Below, one piece after another: positions 7,542-16,160 of a DNA stretch of 18,475 bases; the stretch's first letter is position 1, and each line of letters starts with the position of its first letter. The stretch spans positions 1 to 18,475 of the forward strand of contig CAYGNF010000023.1 of assembly GCA_964351245.1 (NCBI GenBank), given 5' to 3'. The notes beneath the pieces were generated by a model. That model ran no database searches. It was given only the letters and a program-made list of their open reading frames with translations, and was not told the DNA's origin. The translations under genes were made by a program, and so were the position numbers. This DNA is from JANRKH01 sp964351245. GTDB lineage: Bacteria; Pseudomonadota; Alphaproteobacteria; Rickettsiales; Rickettsiaceae.

Positions 7542-8132
7542 TTAATTTCCGCTCCTGGATTTAAGGGCAAGCCTTATAACTTCATCAATTTGTATAGAAT
7601 GATTCTCAGAGATAATTTTATTCACTAAGTTATATGATTCTACTTTATTAATACCAAGGCCCGATAAAGCCGCAATAGCATCTTGCATTAATGAATTATT
7701 GGATGTGCTGGAGATATTTTGGGCAATAGTAGAAGCAAATATTTTATCTTTAAGTTCTAAGATTATTCTTTCTGCGAGCTTAAGCCCCACTCCGCTAATT
7801 TGTTTAAAGGCTAGTTTATTGTTAGATGCAACAGATGCTGCTACCTCACTTGGCTGCAATCCAGATAATATAGATAAAGCGAGCTTGGTGCCAACCCCGC
7901 TTACTGAATTTAATTTTAGAAAGCAGTTTTTTTCTTCATAAGTTAAAAAACCATATAAGTGAATTAATTCTTCTCTCACATGAGTTTCAATGATCATCGA
8001 TATTATGGCATCAGATTGTATCTTAGCGATAGTATAACCCGAAACATATACCAAATATCCTACGCCTCCTACATCTAAAATGATGCTATCGCTTTCTATT
8101 ACATCAACTTTACCGGTGAGTTTGCCTATCAT
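7542..8132 (-). CDS. ruvA: Holliday junction DNA helicase subunit RuvA
   Basis: The junction-binding subunit that recruits two RuvB rings. The OB-fold N-terminus starts M-I-G-K-L-T-G-K-V. Two helix-hairpin-helix motifs are visible: S-V-S-G-V-G-T-K-L-A around 76-85 and I-S-G-V-G-L-K-L-A-E around 112-121. A short C-terminal RuvB-binding domain follows, ending at residue 196, a normal length. The ATG overlaps the stop of the upstream aldolase gene by 4 bp, and the TAA is immediately followed by the ruvB ATG. Confidence 0.97.
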   Translation of the reverse strand: MIGKLTGKVDVIESDSIILDVGGVGYLVYVSGYTIAKIQSDAIISMIIETHVREELIHLYGFLTYEEKNCFLKLNSVSGVGTKLALSILSGLQPSEVAASVASNNKLAFKQISGVGLKLAERIILELKDKIFASTIAQNISSTSNNSLMQDAIAALSGLGINKVESYNLVNKIISENHSIQIDEVIRLALKSRSGN

Positions 8133-9052
8133 GCAGATTTATATATAGAGCATATTTTATCTAGCAGAGATAGTGCATCTAGCCTTGATCTTTGAAATAC
8201 ATTCCTCCCTATTATCGAGCCTGTTGCTCCTCCCTTTTTCAGCTCTGATATTTCATTAAGCAGTGCGGATTCTTCTTTTGCTGCGCCACCTGAGAATAGC
8301 ACCATTCTCTTGCCCGCAAAGCAGGATTTTGATACATGAGATACTCTATTTGCAAGAGTAGAGATATCCACTCCCTCAGACTCAAGGATTTTCTTCGCTT
8401 GAGCATCTTCTATAAATTCAGTAGGAGGCTTGACTTTGATAATATGGGCACCAAGAAGGGCGGCTATATGAGCTGCATATGCACATATATCGATAGCGGT
8501 TTCACCGTTTTTGGACAAATCTCCACCCCGTGGGTAAGACCATATAATAGATGCAAGGCCTGCAGAGCTCGCTTCTTTAATAAGCTCTCTTGCCTCTTCT
8601 AACATGTCATAAGATTTTGTAGAGCCGGGATAAATTGTAATACCCACAGCAGAACATCCAAGATATACAGCATCTTGTACTGATGAGTTTATAGATTGAT
8701 TTGGTGCATCAGACTTAGGAACAAGAGAATTTCCACTATTCAATTTTAAGATAGTTGGAATTTGTGCAAGTAGTGCCGGCTTACATGCAGATAAAAATCC
8801 AAGTGGCGCAGCATATGCACTCAGACCAGCCTCTATTGCAATACTTATATGGTAATCTGGATCGTACGAAGCTGGATTTTTGGCAAAACTTCTATCCGGA
8901 CCGTGTTCAAAACCCTGATCTACAGGCAAGATAACCAAATTTCCTGTGCCAGCAAGACTCCCGTGCATAAGTATGTTATATAAATTTTTTAGCACCGCGG
9001 GGGAGCAGGAAAAGTAGTTAGCGAGTATATTTTGTACGTTCTGTGTGATCAT
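8129..9052 (-). CDS. fbaB: Class I fructose-bisphosphate aldolase (DhnA/FbaB type)
   Basis: Catalyses reversible cleavage of fructose 1,6-bisphosphate by a Schiff-base mechanism. The archaeal-type signature L-P-V-D-Q-G-F-E-H-G-P lies at 42-52. The Schiff-base lysine is in I-I-K-V-K-P-P at 204-210 (K206 or K208). Phosphate-binding segments F-S-G-G-A at 253-257 and I-I-G-R-N at 280-284 are present. The length of 307 fits. In intracellular Alphaproteobacteria this enzyme more likely works in the gluconeogenic direction or supplies triose/hexose phosphates; that is inference. It is the first gene of an operon with ruvAB (4-bp overlap with ruvA). Confidence 0.92.
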   Translation of the reverse strand: MITQNVQNILANYFSCSPAVLKNLYNILMHGSLAGTGNLVILPVDQGFEHGPDRSFAKNPASYDPDYHISIAIEAGLSAYAAPLGFLSACKPALLAQIPTILKLNSGNSLVPKSDAPNQSINSSVQDAVYLGCSAVGITIYPGSTKSYDMLEEARELIKEASSAGLASIIWSYPRGGDLSKNGETAIDICAYAAHIAALLGAHIIKVKPPTEFIEDAQAKKILESEGVDISTLANRVSHVSKSCFAGKRMVLFSGGAAKEESALLNEISELKKGGATGSIIGRNVFQRSRLDALSLLDKICSIYKSA

Positions 9053-9281
9053 TATATATAATTAAGTTATTTAAAATGGCGCTCTATATGCACATTGTCA
9101 GTAAAAAGATTTATAATATAGTTGCAAGTATTTATACTATATATTTTATATAGCGGATTATTTATCTTGTATTAGCAAAAATATCAAATCCGAATGTTGT
9201 ATTATTTCTAAAACAAGCCGTCTTGTCTAGAGAAAATTTACCAAACTTACTAAGCTTAAGCAATCACTACTGAATCTTCAT
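9053..9281. other. Intergenic region between rnhB and the aldolase gene
   Basis: The 229 bp are AT-rich and non-coding in my reading. They should hold the 3' end of the rnhB transcript and the promoter of the fba-ruvAB operon, both on the minus strand. I see a small hairpin at 9213-9226 and the palindrome GCTTAAGC near 9255, but no tRNA-like cloverleaf and no convincing spaced promoter pair. Confidence 0.5.
9210..9226 (-). terminator. Possible rho-independent terminator of the rnhB operon
   Basis: On the minus strand ACAAG, loop ACGG and CTTGT form a 5-bp stem (9213-9226) followed by further T residues. It lies about 55 bases after the rnhB stop. The stem is short and the T-run broken by A, so this is tentative. 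Confidence 0.3.
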
Positions 9282-9839
9282 TTATATAAATTTTTTAATA
9301 AATGATTTTCTGTGATGAATTGTGGGGCCAAATTTTCTTATTGCCTCAATATGATGCTTAGTACCGTATCCAGCATTAGTACTCCATTTATAATCTGGAT
9401 AATCTTTATCAAGTGTGTTCATCAGTCTATCTCTAAAAGCTTTTGCAATTATCGATGCACAGGATATTGCGTAGATACTTAGGTCACCTTTTATTACACT
9501 AATAAATCTTGTATCGTCAAATTTCATATTACCGTCTACAAATATCTTCTCTGATGTATGATTAATATTTTCTTCAGCTCTTTGCATTGCAAGCTTAGTT
9601 GCATTTAGTATATTCATCTCATCAATTTCCTCCACTGATGCAATGCCTATGCCATAAGGATATTTCTGTGTTATTATCTTATCTATCTCAAAAATTTTAG
9701 ACTTAGGGAGTTTTTTGGAATCCGTAACTCCGCAGATTTTCCTGATATCATCAGCAAGGCAGGCGCAGGCAACCACAGGGCCTGCAAGTGGACCACGGCC
9801 TACTTCATCTATTCCAACTATAGCATTATTTATTATCAT
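9282..9839 (-). CDS. rnhB: Ribonuclease HII
   Basis: Removes ribonucleotides embedded in DNA and RNA primers. The signature G-I-D-E-V-G-R-G-P-L-A-G-P is at 9-21, with catalytic D11 and E12. The third acidic residue is D102 in F-V-D-G-N and the fourth is D119 in I-K-G-D. The block A-S-I-I-A-K-A-F-R-D follows, and the G-Y-G-T segment is at 157-160. Length of 185 is slightly below the E. coli 198. The start lies inside the 3' end of asd (14-bp overlap), making it the last gene of a four-gene minus-strand operon. Confidence 0.96.
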   Translation of the reverse strand: MIINNAIVGIDEVGRGPLAGPVVACACLADDIRKICGVTDSKKLPKSKIFEIDKIITQKYPYGIGIASVEEIDEMNILNATKLAMQRAEENINHTSEKIFVDGNMKFDDTRFISVIKGDLSIYAISCASIIAKAFRDRLMNTLDKDYPDYKWSTNAGYGTKHHIEAIRKFGPTIHHRKSFIKKFI

Positions 9840-10839
9840 GTAATGAAATAATTTTTTCTGCTATTTGTACAGCATTCAGAGCCGCTCCTTTTCTAATATT
9901 ATCACAAGCAATCCATAGGCTAAGGCTATTTTTACAAGAAATATCTTTTCTCACTCTTGATACATAAATCATATCGTTTTCAACAGTCTCAACAGGGGTA
10001 ACAAAACTCTGCGGCGCATTATATGCCCCTACTTCGATAGATTCTGATTCTTCTAATAATTCGATAGCTTCTTGATGATTTATCTCATTTTCAAACTCAA
10101 CATGTACTGATAAAGAATGCCCCACAAAAACAGGTACTCTAACGCACATCGCTGATATCGCGATGTTATTCCCAAGGATTTTTCTTGTTTCCAGGCAAAT
10201 TTTCTCTTCTTCTGAGCTATATCCATTATCAAGTATATCACCAATTTTCGGTATCACATTAAATGCGATTTGCCTCTCAAATATTTTTGGTGGAGTTTTG
10301 TCTGGCATAAATGATGATTTTGTTTGATTATACAATTCCTGCATACCATCCTTACCAGCACCTGAAACCGATTGATAAGTCGAGACTACAACGCGCTTAA
10401 TTTTTGCAGCATTATTCAAAGGACTTAGGGCAGTAACCAAAGGGATAACACAGCAATTTGGGCTTGAAATTATTTTATTATCAGGAGCAAGCAAGTGTTC
10501 ATTCACTTCTGGTACTATTAGAGGCACATCTTCATCGAGTCTAAATAATGATGATTTATCAATAATGCGGCATCCAGCATCTATGGCTTGATCTACATAT
10601 CCTCTTAACACATTCTCATTTGTACAAGAAAATACAAAATCCACTTTCTTGAAATCGAATTGCTCCAAAGAATGAGCTCTAAGTTCAGCATCTCCGAAGC
10701 TGACTTTTTTCCCAAGTGAGGATCTGGAGGCTACTCCGTATATCTCAGATATTGGAAATTTTCTCTCTGATAGAATAGAAAGTACTTTTCTGCCTACATT
10801 GCCTGTTGCGCCTACTACAGCTATATTATATTTTTTCAT
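9826..10839 (-). CDS. asd: Aspartate-semialdehyde dehydrogenase
   Basis: Reduces aspartyl phosphate to aspartate semialdehyde with NADPH, feeding diaminopimelate (peptidoglycan) and the aspartate amino acid family. The Rossmann motif V-V-G-A-T-G-N-V-G is at 8-16. The nucleophile is C129 in S-P-N-C-C. The substrate-binding and catalytic pair R234 and H241 sits in C-V-R-V-P-V-F-V-G-H, with the same 7-residue spacing as in E. coli. The segment S-V-S-G-A-G is at 157-162. Length of 337 is normal. Its presence fits an organism that still makes peptidoglycan precursors. The ATG directly follows the HIT-gene stop and the 3' end overlaps rnhB. Confidence 0.96.
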   Translation of the reverse strand: MKKYNIAVVGATGNVGRKVLSILSERKFPISEIYGVASRSSLGKKVSFGDAELRAHSLEQFDFKKVDFVFSCTNENVLRGYVDQAIDAGCRIIDKSSLFRLDEDVPLIVPEVNEHLLAPDNKIISSPNCCVIPLVTALSPLNNAAKIKRVVVSTYQSVSGAGKDGMQELYNQTKSSFMPDKTPPKIFERQIAFNVIPKIGDILDNGYSSEEEKICLETRKILGNNIAISAMCVRVPVFVGHSLSVHVEFENEINHQEAIELLEESESIEVGAYNAPQSFVTPVETVENDMIYVSRVRKDISCKNSLSLWIACDNIRKGAALNAVQIAEKIISLHDNK

Positions 10840-11199
10840 TTATTCTCCTATTAATCCCCCTAGTGATTTACCCGATATTATGTGTGTATGAAAATGGAAT
10901 ACAGATTGTCCAGATTCTGTACCGCAATTAGATATTATTCTATAGTCTGATATATCTAGTTGCTCTGCAATATAGGCTAAGCTACTATAATAATCTGCTA
11001 TTTGATTCTTTGAAGCTTTACTTATAAAATCAGAAAAATTAATATAGTTTTCCTTGGTAATCACAAGAATATGAGTAGGAGCGCAAGGATTTATATCAGA
11101 AAACGCAAGCACATGCTCATTTTCAAAAATTTTATTTGTTTCTAACTCTCCTCGCAAAATTTTAGCAAAAATATTAGTCTTATCATATTCTTGTGTCAT
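10840..11199 (-). CDS. HIT family nucleotide-binding protein (HINT type)
   Basis: A histidine-triad hydrolase, likely acting on AMP-lysyl or similar nucleoside phosphoramidates. The triad H102-F-H104-T-H106-I-I matches H-x-H-x-H-x-x exactly. The N-terminal I-F-A-K-I-L-R-G-E and the segment P-T-H-I-L-V-I are typical of bacterial HinT. Length of 119 fits. The start overlaps the upstream DUF2628 gene by 17 bp and its stop abuts the asd ATG, so translation is probably coupled. Confidence 0.92.
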   Translation of the reverse strand: MTQEYDKTNIFAKILRGELETNKIFENEHVLAFSDINPCAPTHILVITKENYINFSDFISKASKNQIADYYSSLAYIAEQLDISDYRIISNCGTESGQSVFHFHTHIISGKSLGGLIGE

Positions 11200-11539
11200 T
11201 GATACTCGCTAAATATTTATACATTGCTTCTTCTTCGGAGTTTGCATAAATTACTCCACTGAATTTGTAGCCTATAGTTTCAAACCAGCAAGCTAATATA
11301 TCTTCTGATAAAATGAAAATCCCGATAGAGCAAGATAGTTGAAATATAGTACCGTAAACTTGACTGCAATACTGATATATAAATAAATAAAGCAATGTCA
11401 GAGGAATAGCCAGTGCCCATACTCTGTGATATATGGTCCACCAATGCCCAAATATGAGCCCACTAGTATAAAAGCCTGATTTTATAAGCTTTATATCGCT
11501 TTCATTTTTGTGGTTACAAAAAATACGAAAGATTTTCAT
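11183..11539 (-). CDS. DUF2628-like small membrane protein
   Basis: A 118-residue protein of unknown function. The block F-G-H-W-W-T-I-Y-H-R-V-W near residues 30-41 resembles the core of DUF2628 proteins, which have W-x-x-Y-H-R-x-W before their membrane segments. Two hydrophobic helices are visible, about 42-60 and 66-87. The soluble tail contains S-E-E-E-A. It is the first gene of the operon leading into the HIT gene, asd and rnhB. It is divergent from hslV with 90 bp between them. Family assignment is from memory of the motif. Confidence 0.65.
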   Translation of the reverse strand: MKIFRIFCNHKNESDIKLIKSGFYTSGLIFGHWWTIYHRVWALAIPLTLLYLFIYQYCSQVYGTIFQLSCSIGIFILSEDILACWFETIGYKFSGVIYANSEEEAMYKYLASINDTRI

Positions 11540-11549
11540 AGATTTTTTT

Positions 11550-11582
11550 TATAAAATTCGTTATGTCTACTTTATAATTCGT
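11550..11582. promoter_or_regulatory. Divergent promoter region of hslV with a repeated TATAA-TTCGT element
   Basis: TATAAAATTCGT at 11550-11561 and TATAATTCGT at 11573-11582 are near-identical and 23 bases apart. They lie between hslV (+) and the DUF2628 gene (-). The second contains a perfect TATAAT that could be the hslV -10 box, with a leader of roughly 45 bases. No good -35 box is seen. The duplicated element could equally be an operator. No ribosome binding site is evident before hslV. Confidence 0.35.
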
Positions 11583-11629
11583 AATCTAATACATATATAC
11601 ATTATTTCAACAATAAAATTAAATTCGCT

Positions 11630-12178
11630 ATGCATCACAATCCTCATACAATATACGGCACCACAATCTTATGCGTAAAAAAAGATAATGAGGTTGTAAT
11701 CGCAGCAGATGGACAGGTCTCAATAGGTAATATGATTTTTAAATCTAATGCCAATAAACTTAGAAAATTAGCAAATGGAAAGATATTATCAGGCTTTGCT
11801 GGTTCTACAGCTGATGCTTTTGCTCTTTTTGAAAGACTTGAAGCAAAGCTTGAAAAACATTCGAATCATTTAGTGAGAGCATGTGTAGAGCTTGCAAAAG
11901 ACTGGAGAACCGATAAAGTGCTGAGAAAATTAGAAGCTATGCTGATTGTCGCTGATACAAGTGATATTTTTATCATTTCAGGTAATGGTGATGTAATAGA
12001 GCCAGAAAAAAATATAGCATCAATTGGATCCGGTGGTTTTTATGCCAGAGCCGCTGCAACTGGATTAATGGAAAATACTAAACTATCTGCTGAACAAATA
12101 GTCCAAAAGTCAATGGAGATCGCAGCAAGTATCTGCGTCTTTTCTAATCAGAATATAATAATAGAGAAACTTGTATGA
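11630..12178 (+). CDS. hslV: ATP-dependent protease peptidase subunit HslV (ClpQ)
   Basis: The proteolytic dodecamer of the HslUV protease. It is an N-terminal threonine hydrolase: the G-T-T-I-L-C motif places the nucleophile at T11, so the first 10 residues should be removed on maturation. The segments A-A-D-G-Q-V-S and S-N-A-N-K-L-R-K-L are typical of the family. Length is 182. The stop overlaps the hslU ATG by 4 bp, as expected for subunits made together. Confidence 0.97.
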   Translation: MHHNPHTIYGTTILCVKKDNEVVIAADGQVSIGNMIFKSNANKLRKLANGKILSGFAGSTADAFALFERLEAKLEKHSNHLVRACVELAKDWRTDKVLRKLEAMLIVADTSDIFIISGNGDVIEPEKNIASIGSGGFYARAAATGLMENTKLSAEQIVQKSMEIAASICVFSNQNIIIEKLV

Positions 12179-13518
12179 AGAAAATTAATACACCAAATCA
12201 GATGCTAGGCCTCACTCCTACGCATATAGTACAAGAATTAAACAAGAATATTGTGGGTCAAACTGATGCAAAGAAATCAGTAGCAATTGCATTACGCAAT
12301 AGATATAGAAGAAAGATGGTAGATGCAGCATTAAGAGAGGAGATTCATCCAAAAAATATTCTGATGATAGGACCAACTGGCGTCGGTAAAACAGAAATTG
12401 CCAGAAGGCTTGCGAAACTCTCTAACTCTCCTTTTATTAAAGTTGAGGCTACAAAATTTACAGAAGTAGGTTATGTAGGTAGAGATGTAGAGTCGATAAT
12501 ACGAGATTTAACAGATATAGCTATTACCCACTCAAAACTACACGCAAAAAAACAAATAATGCAGGAGGCTAAAAAACATGCTTTCGAAACAATCCTCAAT
12601 CAAATGGTGGGAGATTCTGCGAGCATTGAAACTCGGGAGAAATTTAGAGCAAAAATAGAAAATGGCGAAATGGCGAACGTAGATATTGAAATAGAAGTAC
12701 AAGATACTCCTGCAGTAAATAATGGTTTTGAAATTCCCGGAATGCCGGGAGCTATGATGGGTGTTTTAAATATAAGTGACATTATGGGTAAGGCCATGGG
12801 GGCGCAAAAGACTAAAACTAAAAAAATGAAGGTGGGTGATGCAATAGATACCTTAGCTGCAGAAGAGGCGGAAAAACTCATAGATGAAGAAATGATTATT
12901 TCTAATGCGCTTAGATCTGTACAGGAAGATGGGGTTGTATTTTTAGATGAAATAGATAAGATTGCATCTAGAGGCGAAGGCAGTAGCGGTAGAGGTGAGG
13001 TAAGTAGAGAAGGAGTCCAAAGAGATTTGCTTCCGTTGGTTGAGGGAACAACCGTTACAACAAAGCATGGACTTGTAAAAACCGACCACATACTATTTAT
13101 TGCATCTGGAGCATTTCATTTGCAAAAGCCTTCGGATTTACTACCTGAACTTCAAGGGAGATTTCCAATTCGGGTAGAGCTCAAGAGGCTAACTAAAGAA
13201 GATTTTATCAAGATTTTAAAAGATACAGAAGCAAGTCTATTAAAGCAATATATAGCGCTGCTTGCAACAGAGGATCTTGAGATATGCTTTACAGACGAAG
13301 CTATAGATTCTATTGCTGAAATAGCACAAAATATGAATTCAGAAGTAGAAAACATAGGCGCAAGAAGACTACATACTATTCTTGAAAAATTATTTGAGAA
13401 AATTAGCTTTGAAGCTGATCAGATGAGTGGATCCAAAATTGTGATTGATGAACCTATGGTATCCAAAGAACTTGCCACGATCAAAGTGGGCTCTGATCTA
13501 TCGAAATTTATTCTGTAA
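12175..13518 (+). CDS. hslU: ATP-dependent protease ATPase subunit HslU (ClpY)
   Basis: The AAA+ unfoldase that feeds substrates to HslV. Walker A is G-P-T-G-V-G-K-T-E at 66-74 and Walker B ends in D258-E259, followed by I-D-K-I-A. The I-domain lies between them (about 110-240). The pore motif region G-Y-V-G-R-D is at about 100-105. The C-terminus D-L-S-K-F-I-L has the canonical form that inserts into HslV pockets to activate it. Length of 447 is normal. It is followed by comM after only 4 bases. Confidence 0.98.
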   Translation: MKKINTPNQMLGLTPTHIVQELNKNIVGQTDAKKSVAIALRNRYRRKMVDAALREEIHPKNILMIGPTGVGKTEIARRLAKLSNSPFIKVEATKFTEVGYVGRDVESIIRDLTDIAITHSKLHAKKQIMQEAKKHAFETILNQMVGDSASIETREKFRAKIENGEMANVDIEIEVQDTPAVNNGFEIPGMPGAMMGVLNISDIMGKAMGAQKTKTKKMKVGDAIDTLAAEEAEKLIDEEMIISNALRSVQEDGVVFLDEIDKIASRGEGSSGRGEVSREGVQRDLLPLVEGTTVTTKHGLVKTDHILFIASGAFHLQKPSDLLPELQGRFPIRVELKRLTKEDFIKILKDTEASLLKQYIALLATEDLEICFTDEAIDSIAEIAQNMNSEVENIGARRLHTILEKLFEKISFEADQMSGSKIVIDEPMVSKELATIKVGSDLSKFIL

Positions 13519-13522
13519 ATTT

Positions 13523-15040
13523 GTGGTAGTACATATTAATAGTGTGGCCTTTAATGGCATTGACGTTGTAGATGTTGATGTACAAGTACAGGTGACACCA
13601 GGCGTACCCAATTTTAGTATAGTAGGCCTTGGAGATAAAGCCGTTACAGAGTCTAAAGAAAGAGTCAAGGCAGCAATTATTTCTATGGGCCTTTCTCTAC
13701 CTTCGGGCAAAATTTTAGTGAATCTTGCTCCTGCAGATCTTGTAAAAGAAGGTAGTCATTATGATTTGCCGATAATACTCGGTGTGTTATCTGCAATGAA
13801 GCTTATAGCCAAAGAGGAGATAGAAGAATATATTATTCTTGGTGAATTATCTTTGGATGGAGCGATACTGGGTATTGCCGGAGTACTTCCTGCGGCTATG
13901 GCTGCGGTTGCAAGAAATTGTGGAATAATTTGCCCATCTTTAAATGGCAAAGAGGCTGCTTGGTCTGGGAACTCTAAAATCATTGCTGCAAAGAGTGTAT
14001 TATCAATAATAAATCACTTTAAAGGTATACAAGTAATATCTCCACCAGAAGTAACGCTATACGAACATAATGAGGTAGATTATTCTGATTTTTCAGAAAT
14101 AGTAGGGCAAGATCATGCAAAAAAAGCTATCGAAATTGCAGCCGCTGGTGGGCATAATATAATGATGTACGGACCTCCAGGAACAGGTAAATCAATGCTT
14201 GCCGCAAGGATTCCAGGTATATTACCCGAAATGGAAATGCAGGAAATTTTGGAATGTAGTACTATATATAGTATTGCAGGCATGATACAAGAAGGTAGAC
14301 TTGCTCATAAAAGACCCTTTAGAGCCCCTCACCACTCATGCTCAGCTCCTGCGATGGTTGGAGGAGGATCTGGCAAAAAAGTTAGACCAGGAGAAATTTC
14401 CTTAGCTCATAATGGTGTATTATTTCTAGATGAGCTACCCGAATTTGCCCCTAATGTCATTGAATCTCTCAGGCAGCCCATAGAAACATCAGAAGTACTA
14501 ATCTCAAGATCAAACGCGCATATTAAATTCCCAGCAAACTTTCAGCTGATAGCAGCTATGAATCCTTGTAGATGTGGGTATTTTCCTGATCCTGCAAAAT
14601 CATGCTCTAGAGCCCCAAAATGTGCGAATGATTATTTAAATAAAATATCTGGTCCTATGATTGATAGATTTGATATTCACGTGGAAGTTGGGAATATTGA
14701 CGCTACAAAATACAATATCCTAAAAAACACTAATCAGGAGCCCTCCTCAAAGATTTTGGCAAGAGTAAAAAATGCAAGAGAGATTCAGGCGCGTAGATTT
14801 GATGGATATAATATTAGAACTAATAGTAAGATGTCGGGCCAATTATTAATCGAGCAAGCAACTCCAGATAACGAAGGGCTCGAGATCTTAAATCAAGCAG
14901 CAAGTAAGTTTGGTATGTCTATGAGAAGCTATAACCGTATAATCAAGGTTGCAAGAACTATAGCGGATCTTGAGGAATCAAATATGGTACGTAAAATCCA
15001 TATTGCTCAGGCGATTAGTTATAGACACAGAGAATTCTGA
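13523..15040 (+). CDS. comM: Mg-chelatase-like AAA+ protein, ComM/YifB family
   Basis: A hexameric AAA+ helicase family protein. ComM promotes branch migration during natural transformation; many bacteria carry it without known competence. The N-terminal domain starts near V-V-V-H-I-N-S-V-A-F-N-G and includes G-V-P-N-F-S-I-V-G-L. Walker A is G-P-P-G-T-G-K-S at 217-224 and Walker B has D303-E304 (F-L-D-E-L-P). The family's Cys-rich segment N-P-C-R-C-G-Y is present, with further Cys about 10 residues on. I chose GTG 13523 because homologs begin at this point; it gives 505 residues. The next in-frame ATG upstream (13445) would overlap hslU by over 70 bases and add unrelated residues. Third gene of the hslVU transcript. 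Confidence 0.93.
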   Translation: MVVHINSVAFNGIDVVDVDVQVQVTPGVPNFSIVGLGDKAVTESKERVKAAIISMGLSLPSGKILVNLAPADLVKEGSHYDLPIILGVLSAMKLIAKEEIEEYIILGELSLDGAILGIAGVLPAAMAAVARNCGIICPSLNGKEAAWSGNSKIIAAKSVLSIINHFKGIQVISPPEVTLYEHNEVDYSDFSEIVGQDHAKKAIEIAAAGGHNIMMYGPPGTGKSMLAARIPGILPEMEMQEILECSTIYSIAGMIQEGRLAHKRPFRAPHHSCSAPAMVGGGSGKKVRPGEISLAHNGVLFLDELPEFAPNVIESLRQPIETSEVLISRSNAHIKFPANFQLIAAMNPCRCGYFPDPAKSCSRAPKCANDYLNKISGPMIDRFDIHVEVGNIDATKYNILKNTNQEPSSKILARVKNAREIQARRFDGYNIRTNSKMSGQLLIEQATPDNEGLEILNQAASKFGMSMRSYNRIIKVARTIADLEESNMVRKIHIAQAISYRHREF

Positions 15041-15091
15041 CTATTGCTCAGTATCGAAATCAACAGTATGTCTAGATTTATATATACTTTC

Positions 15092-16099
15092 CTATTTTGC
15101 ATTTGTGGTAATTTGAGACTTAATACTAGATAAAATCACCATCCCGGCTAAAATAAAAGCAACAAACTGATGTATCCATGCGCTCAATATTGGAACATTA
15201 TATACTAAGGTATAGACGCCTAGAGCAAACTGAAGAGACAAAATCACTATAAGTGCAATAGCAACTCCAGAGCATCGCTTTTTCACTAAATCTATAGATG
15301 CAAAGATGATAAGCAAAGACAAGATATATGCGCATACCCTATGCCAAAATTGTACACAACCAGGGTCTGACAAATAATGAGCGAAAGAATTCTGAAAAAT
15401 CTCTTCTGGTATAATATAATCCCCCATCAAAGGAAAGCTATTATATATAAGACCTGCTTTTAGGCCGGCCACGAGTCCTCCCAAAAAAATCTGCATAACC
15501 AGTGTTCCTATGAGCAGAAAATAAAGAGGCTGCGGCTTATTAAAAGCCCCGGTAGCAAAATATATTCTTGCTGCATGATTGAGTAACATAATATACAAAA
15601 ACAATGCTAATAGCAAATGTGCGCTGAGACGAAAATGACTGACATATGGATTATTTGCAAGTCCGCTTTTGACCATATACCAACCCATAATACCTTGTAG
15701 CAAAATAAGAAACCAGCTCGTTATTGTAACTTTTTTTGATGTACTAGATAAGTACCCTGATGCCCACAAGAATATACCGCCAAAAACAAATACTAATCCA
15801 GTTGCTCTAGCTGCTATTCTATGAAAATACTCTAATAAATATATTTTTTTAAAGCTATCCATATTAATTGTATTATTGATTTTCACAAACTCTGGAGAAG
15901 ATTGATATTTGAGAAATTCTATACTCCAGTCATGATCAGTAATCGGGGGTATGATGCCAGTGATTGGCTTCCATTCAGTGATTGATAAACCTGAGCCTGT
16001 GAGTCTGGTGATACCTCCTATAGCTACCATACATAAAACCATGAAGCTACAGAGGCAAAAATAATAAATAGTCCAACGATTATCTTTAGGTTCTATCAT
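15092..16099 (-). CDS. ctaA: Heme A synthase (CtaA/Cox15)
   Basis: Oxidises heme O to heme A for aa3-type cytochrome oxidase in the inner membrane. About eight hydrophobic helices are visible. The conserved heme-ligand histidines are H93 (E-Y-F-H-R), H161 (L-S-A-H-L), H253 (Q-F-W-H-R) and H310 (W-I-H-Q). The N-terminal G-G-I-T-R-L-T-G-S-G-L-S block and E-W-K-P are diagnostic. It resembles the mitochondrial/alphaproteobacterial type, lacking the Cys pairs of Bacillus CtaA. Length is 335. It implies a respiratory chain with an aa3 oxidase. It converges on comM with 51 bp between them and no clear terminator. Confidence 0.96.
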   Translation of the reverse strand: MIEPKDNRWTIYYFCLCSFMVLCMVAIGGITRLTGSGLSITEWKPITGIIPPITDHDWSIEFLKYQSSPEFVKINNTINMDSFKKIYLLEYFHRIAARATGLVFVFGGIFLWASGYLSSTSKKVTITSWFLILLQGIMGWYMVKSGLANNPYVSHFRLSAHLLLALFLYIMLLNHAARIYFATGAFNKPQPLYFLLIGTLVMQIFLGGLVAGLKAGLIYNSFPLMGDYIIPEEIFQNSFAHYLSDPGCVQFWHRVCAYILSLLIIFASIDLVKKRCSGVAIALIVILSLQFALGVYTLVYNVPILSAWIHQFVAFILAGMVILSSIKSQITTNAK

Positions 16100-16160
16100 G
16101 TCACTTAGTTTGATATTATTTTGCTTTATCCATTATACTCAAAAAATTGATTTTTTAATA

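Noticed and set aside
9053..9281. tRNA or small RNA gene in the 229-bp gap
   Set aside because: No cloverleaf, T-loop or GC-rich stems were found; the sequence is uniformly AT-rich.
12600..13355. Long minus-strand open frames opposite hslU
   Set aside because: hslU is unmistakable and full length; the antisense frames are Ser-rich and low in information.
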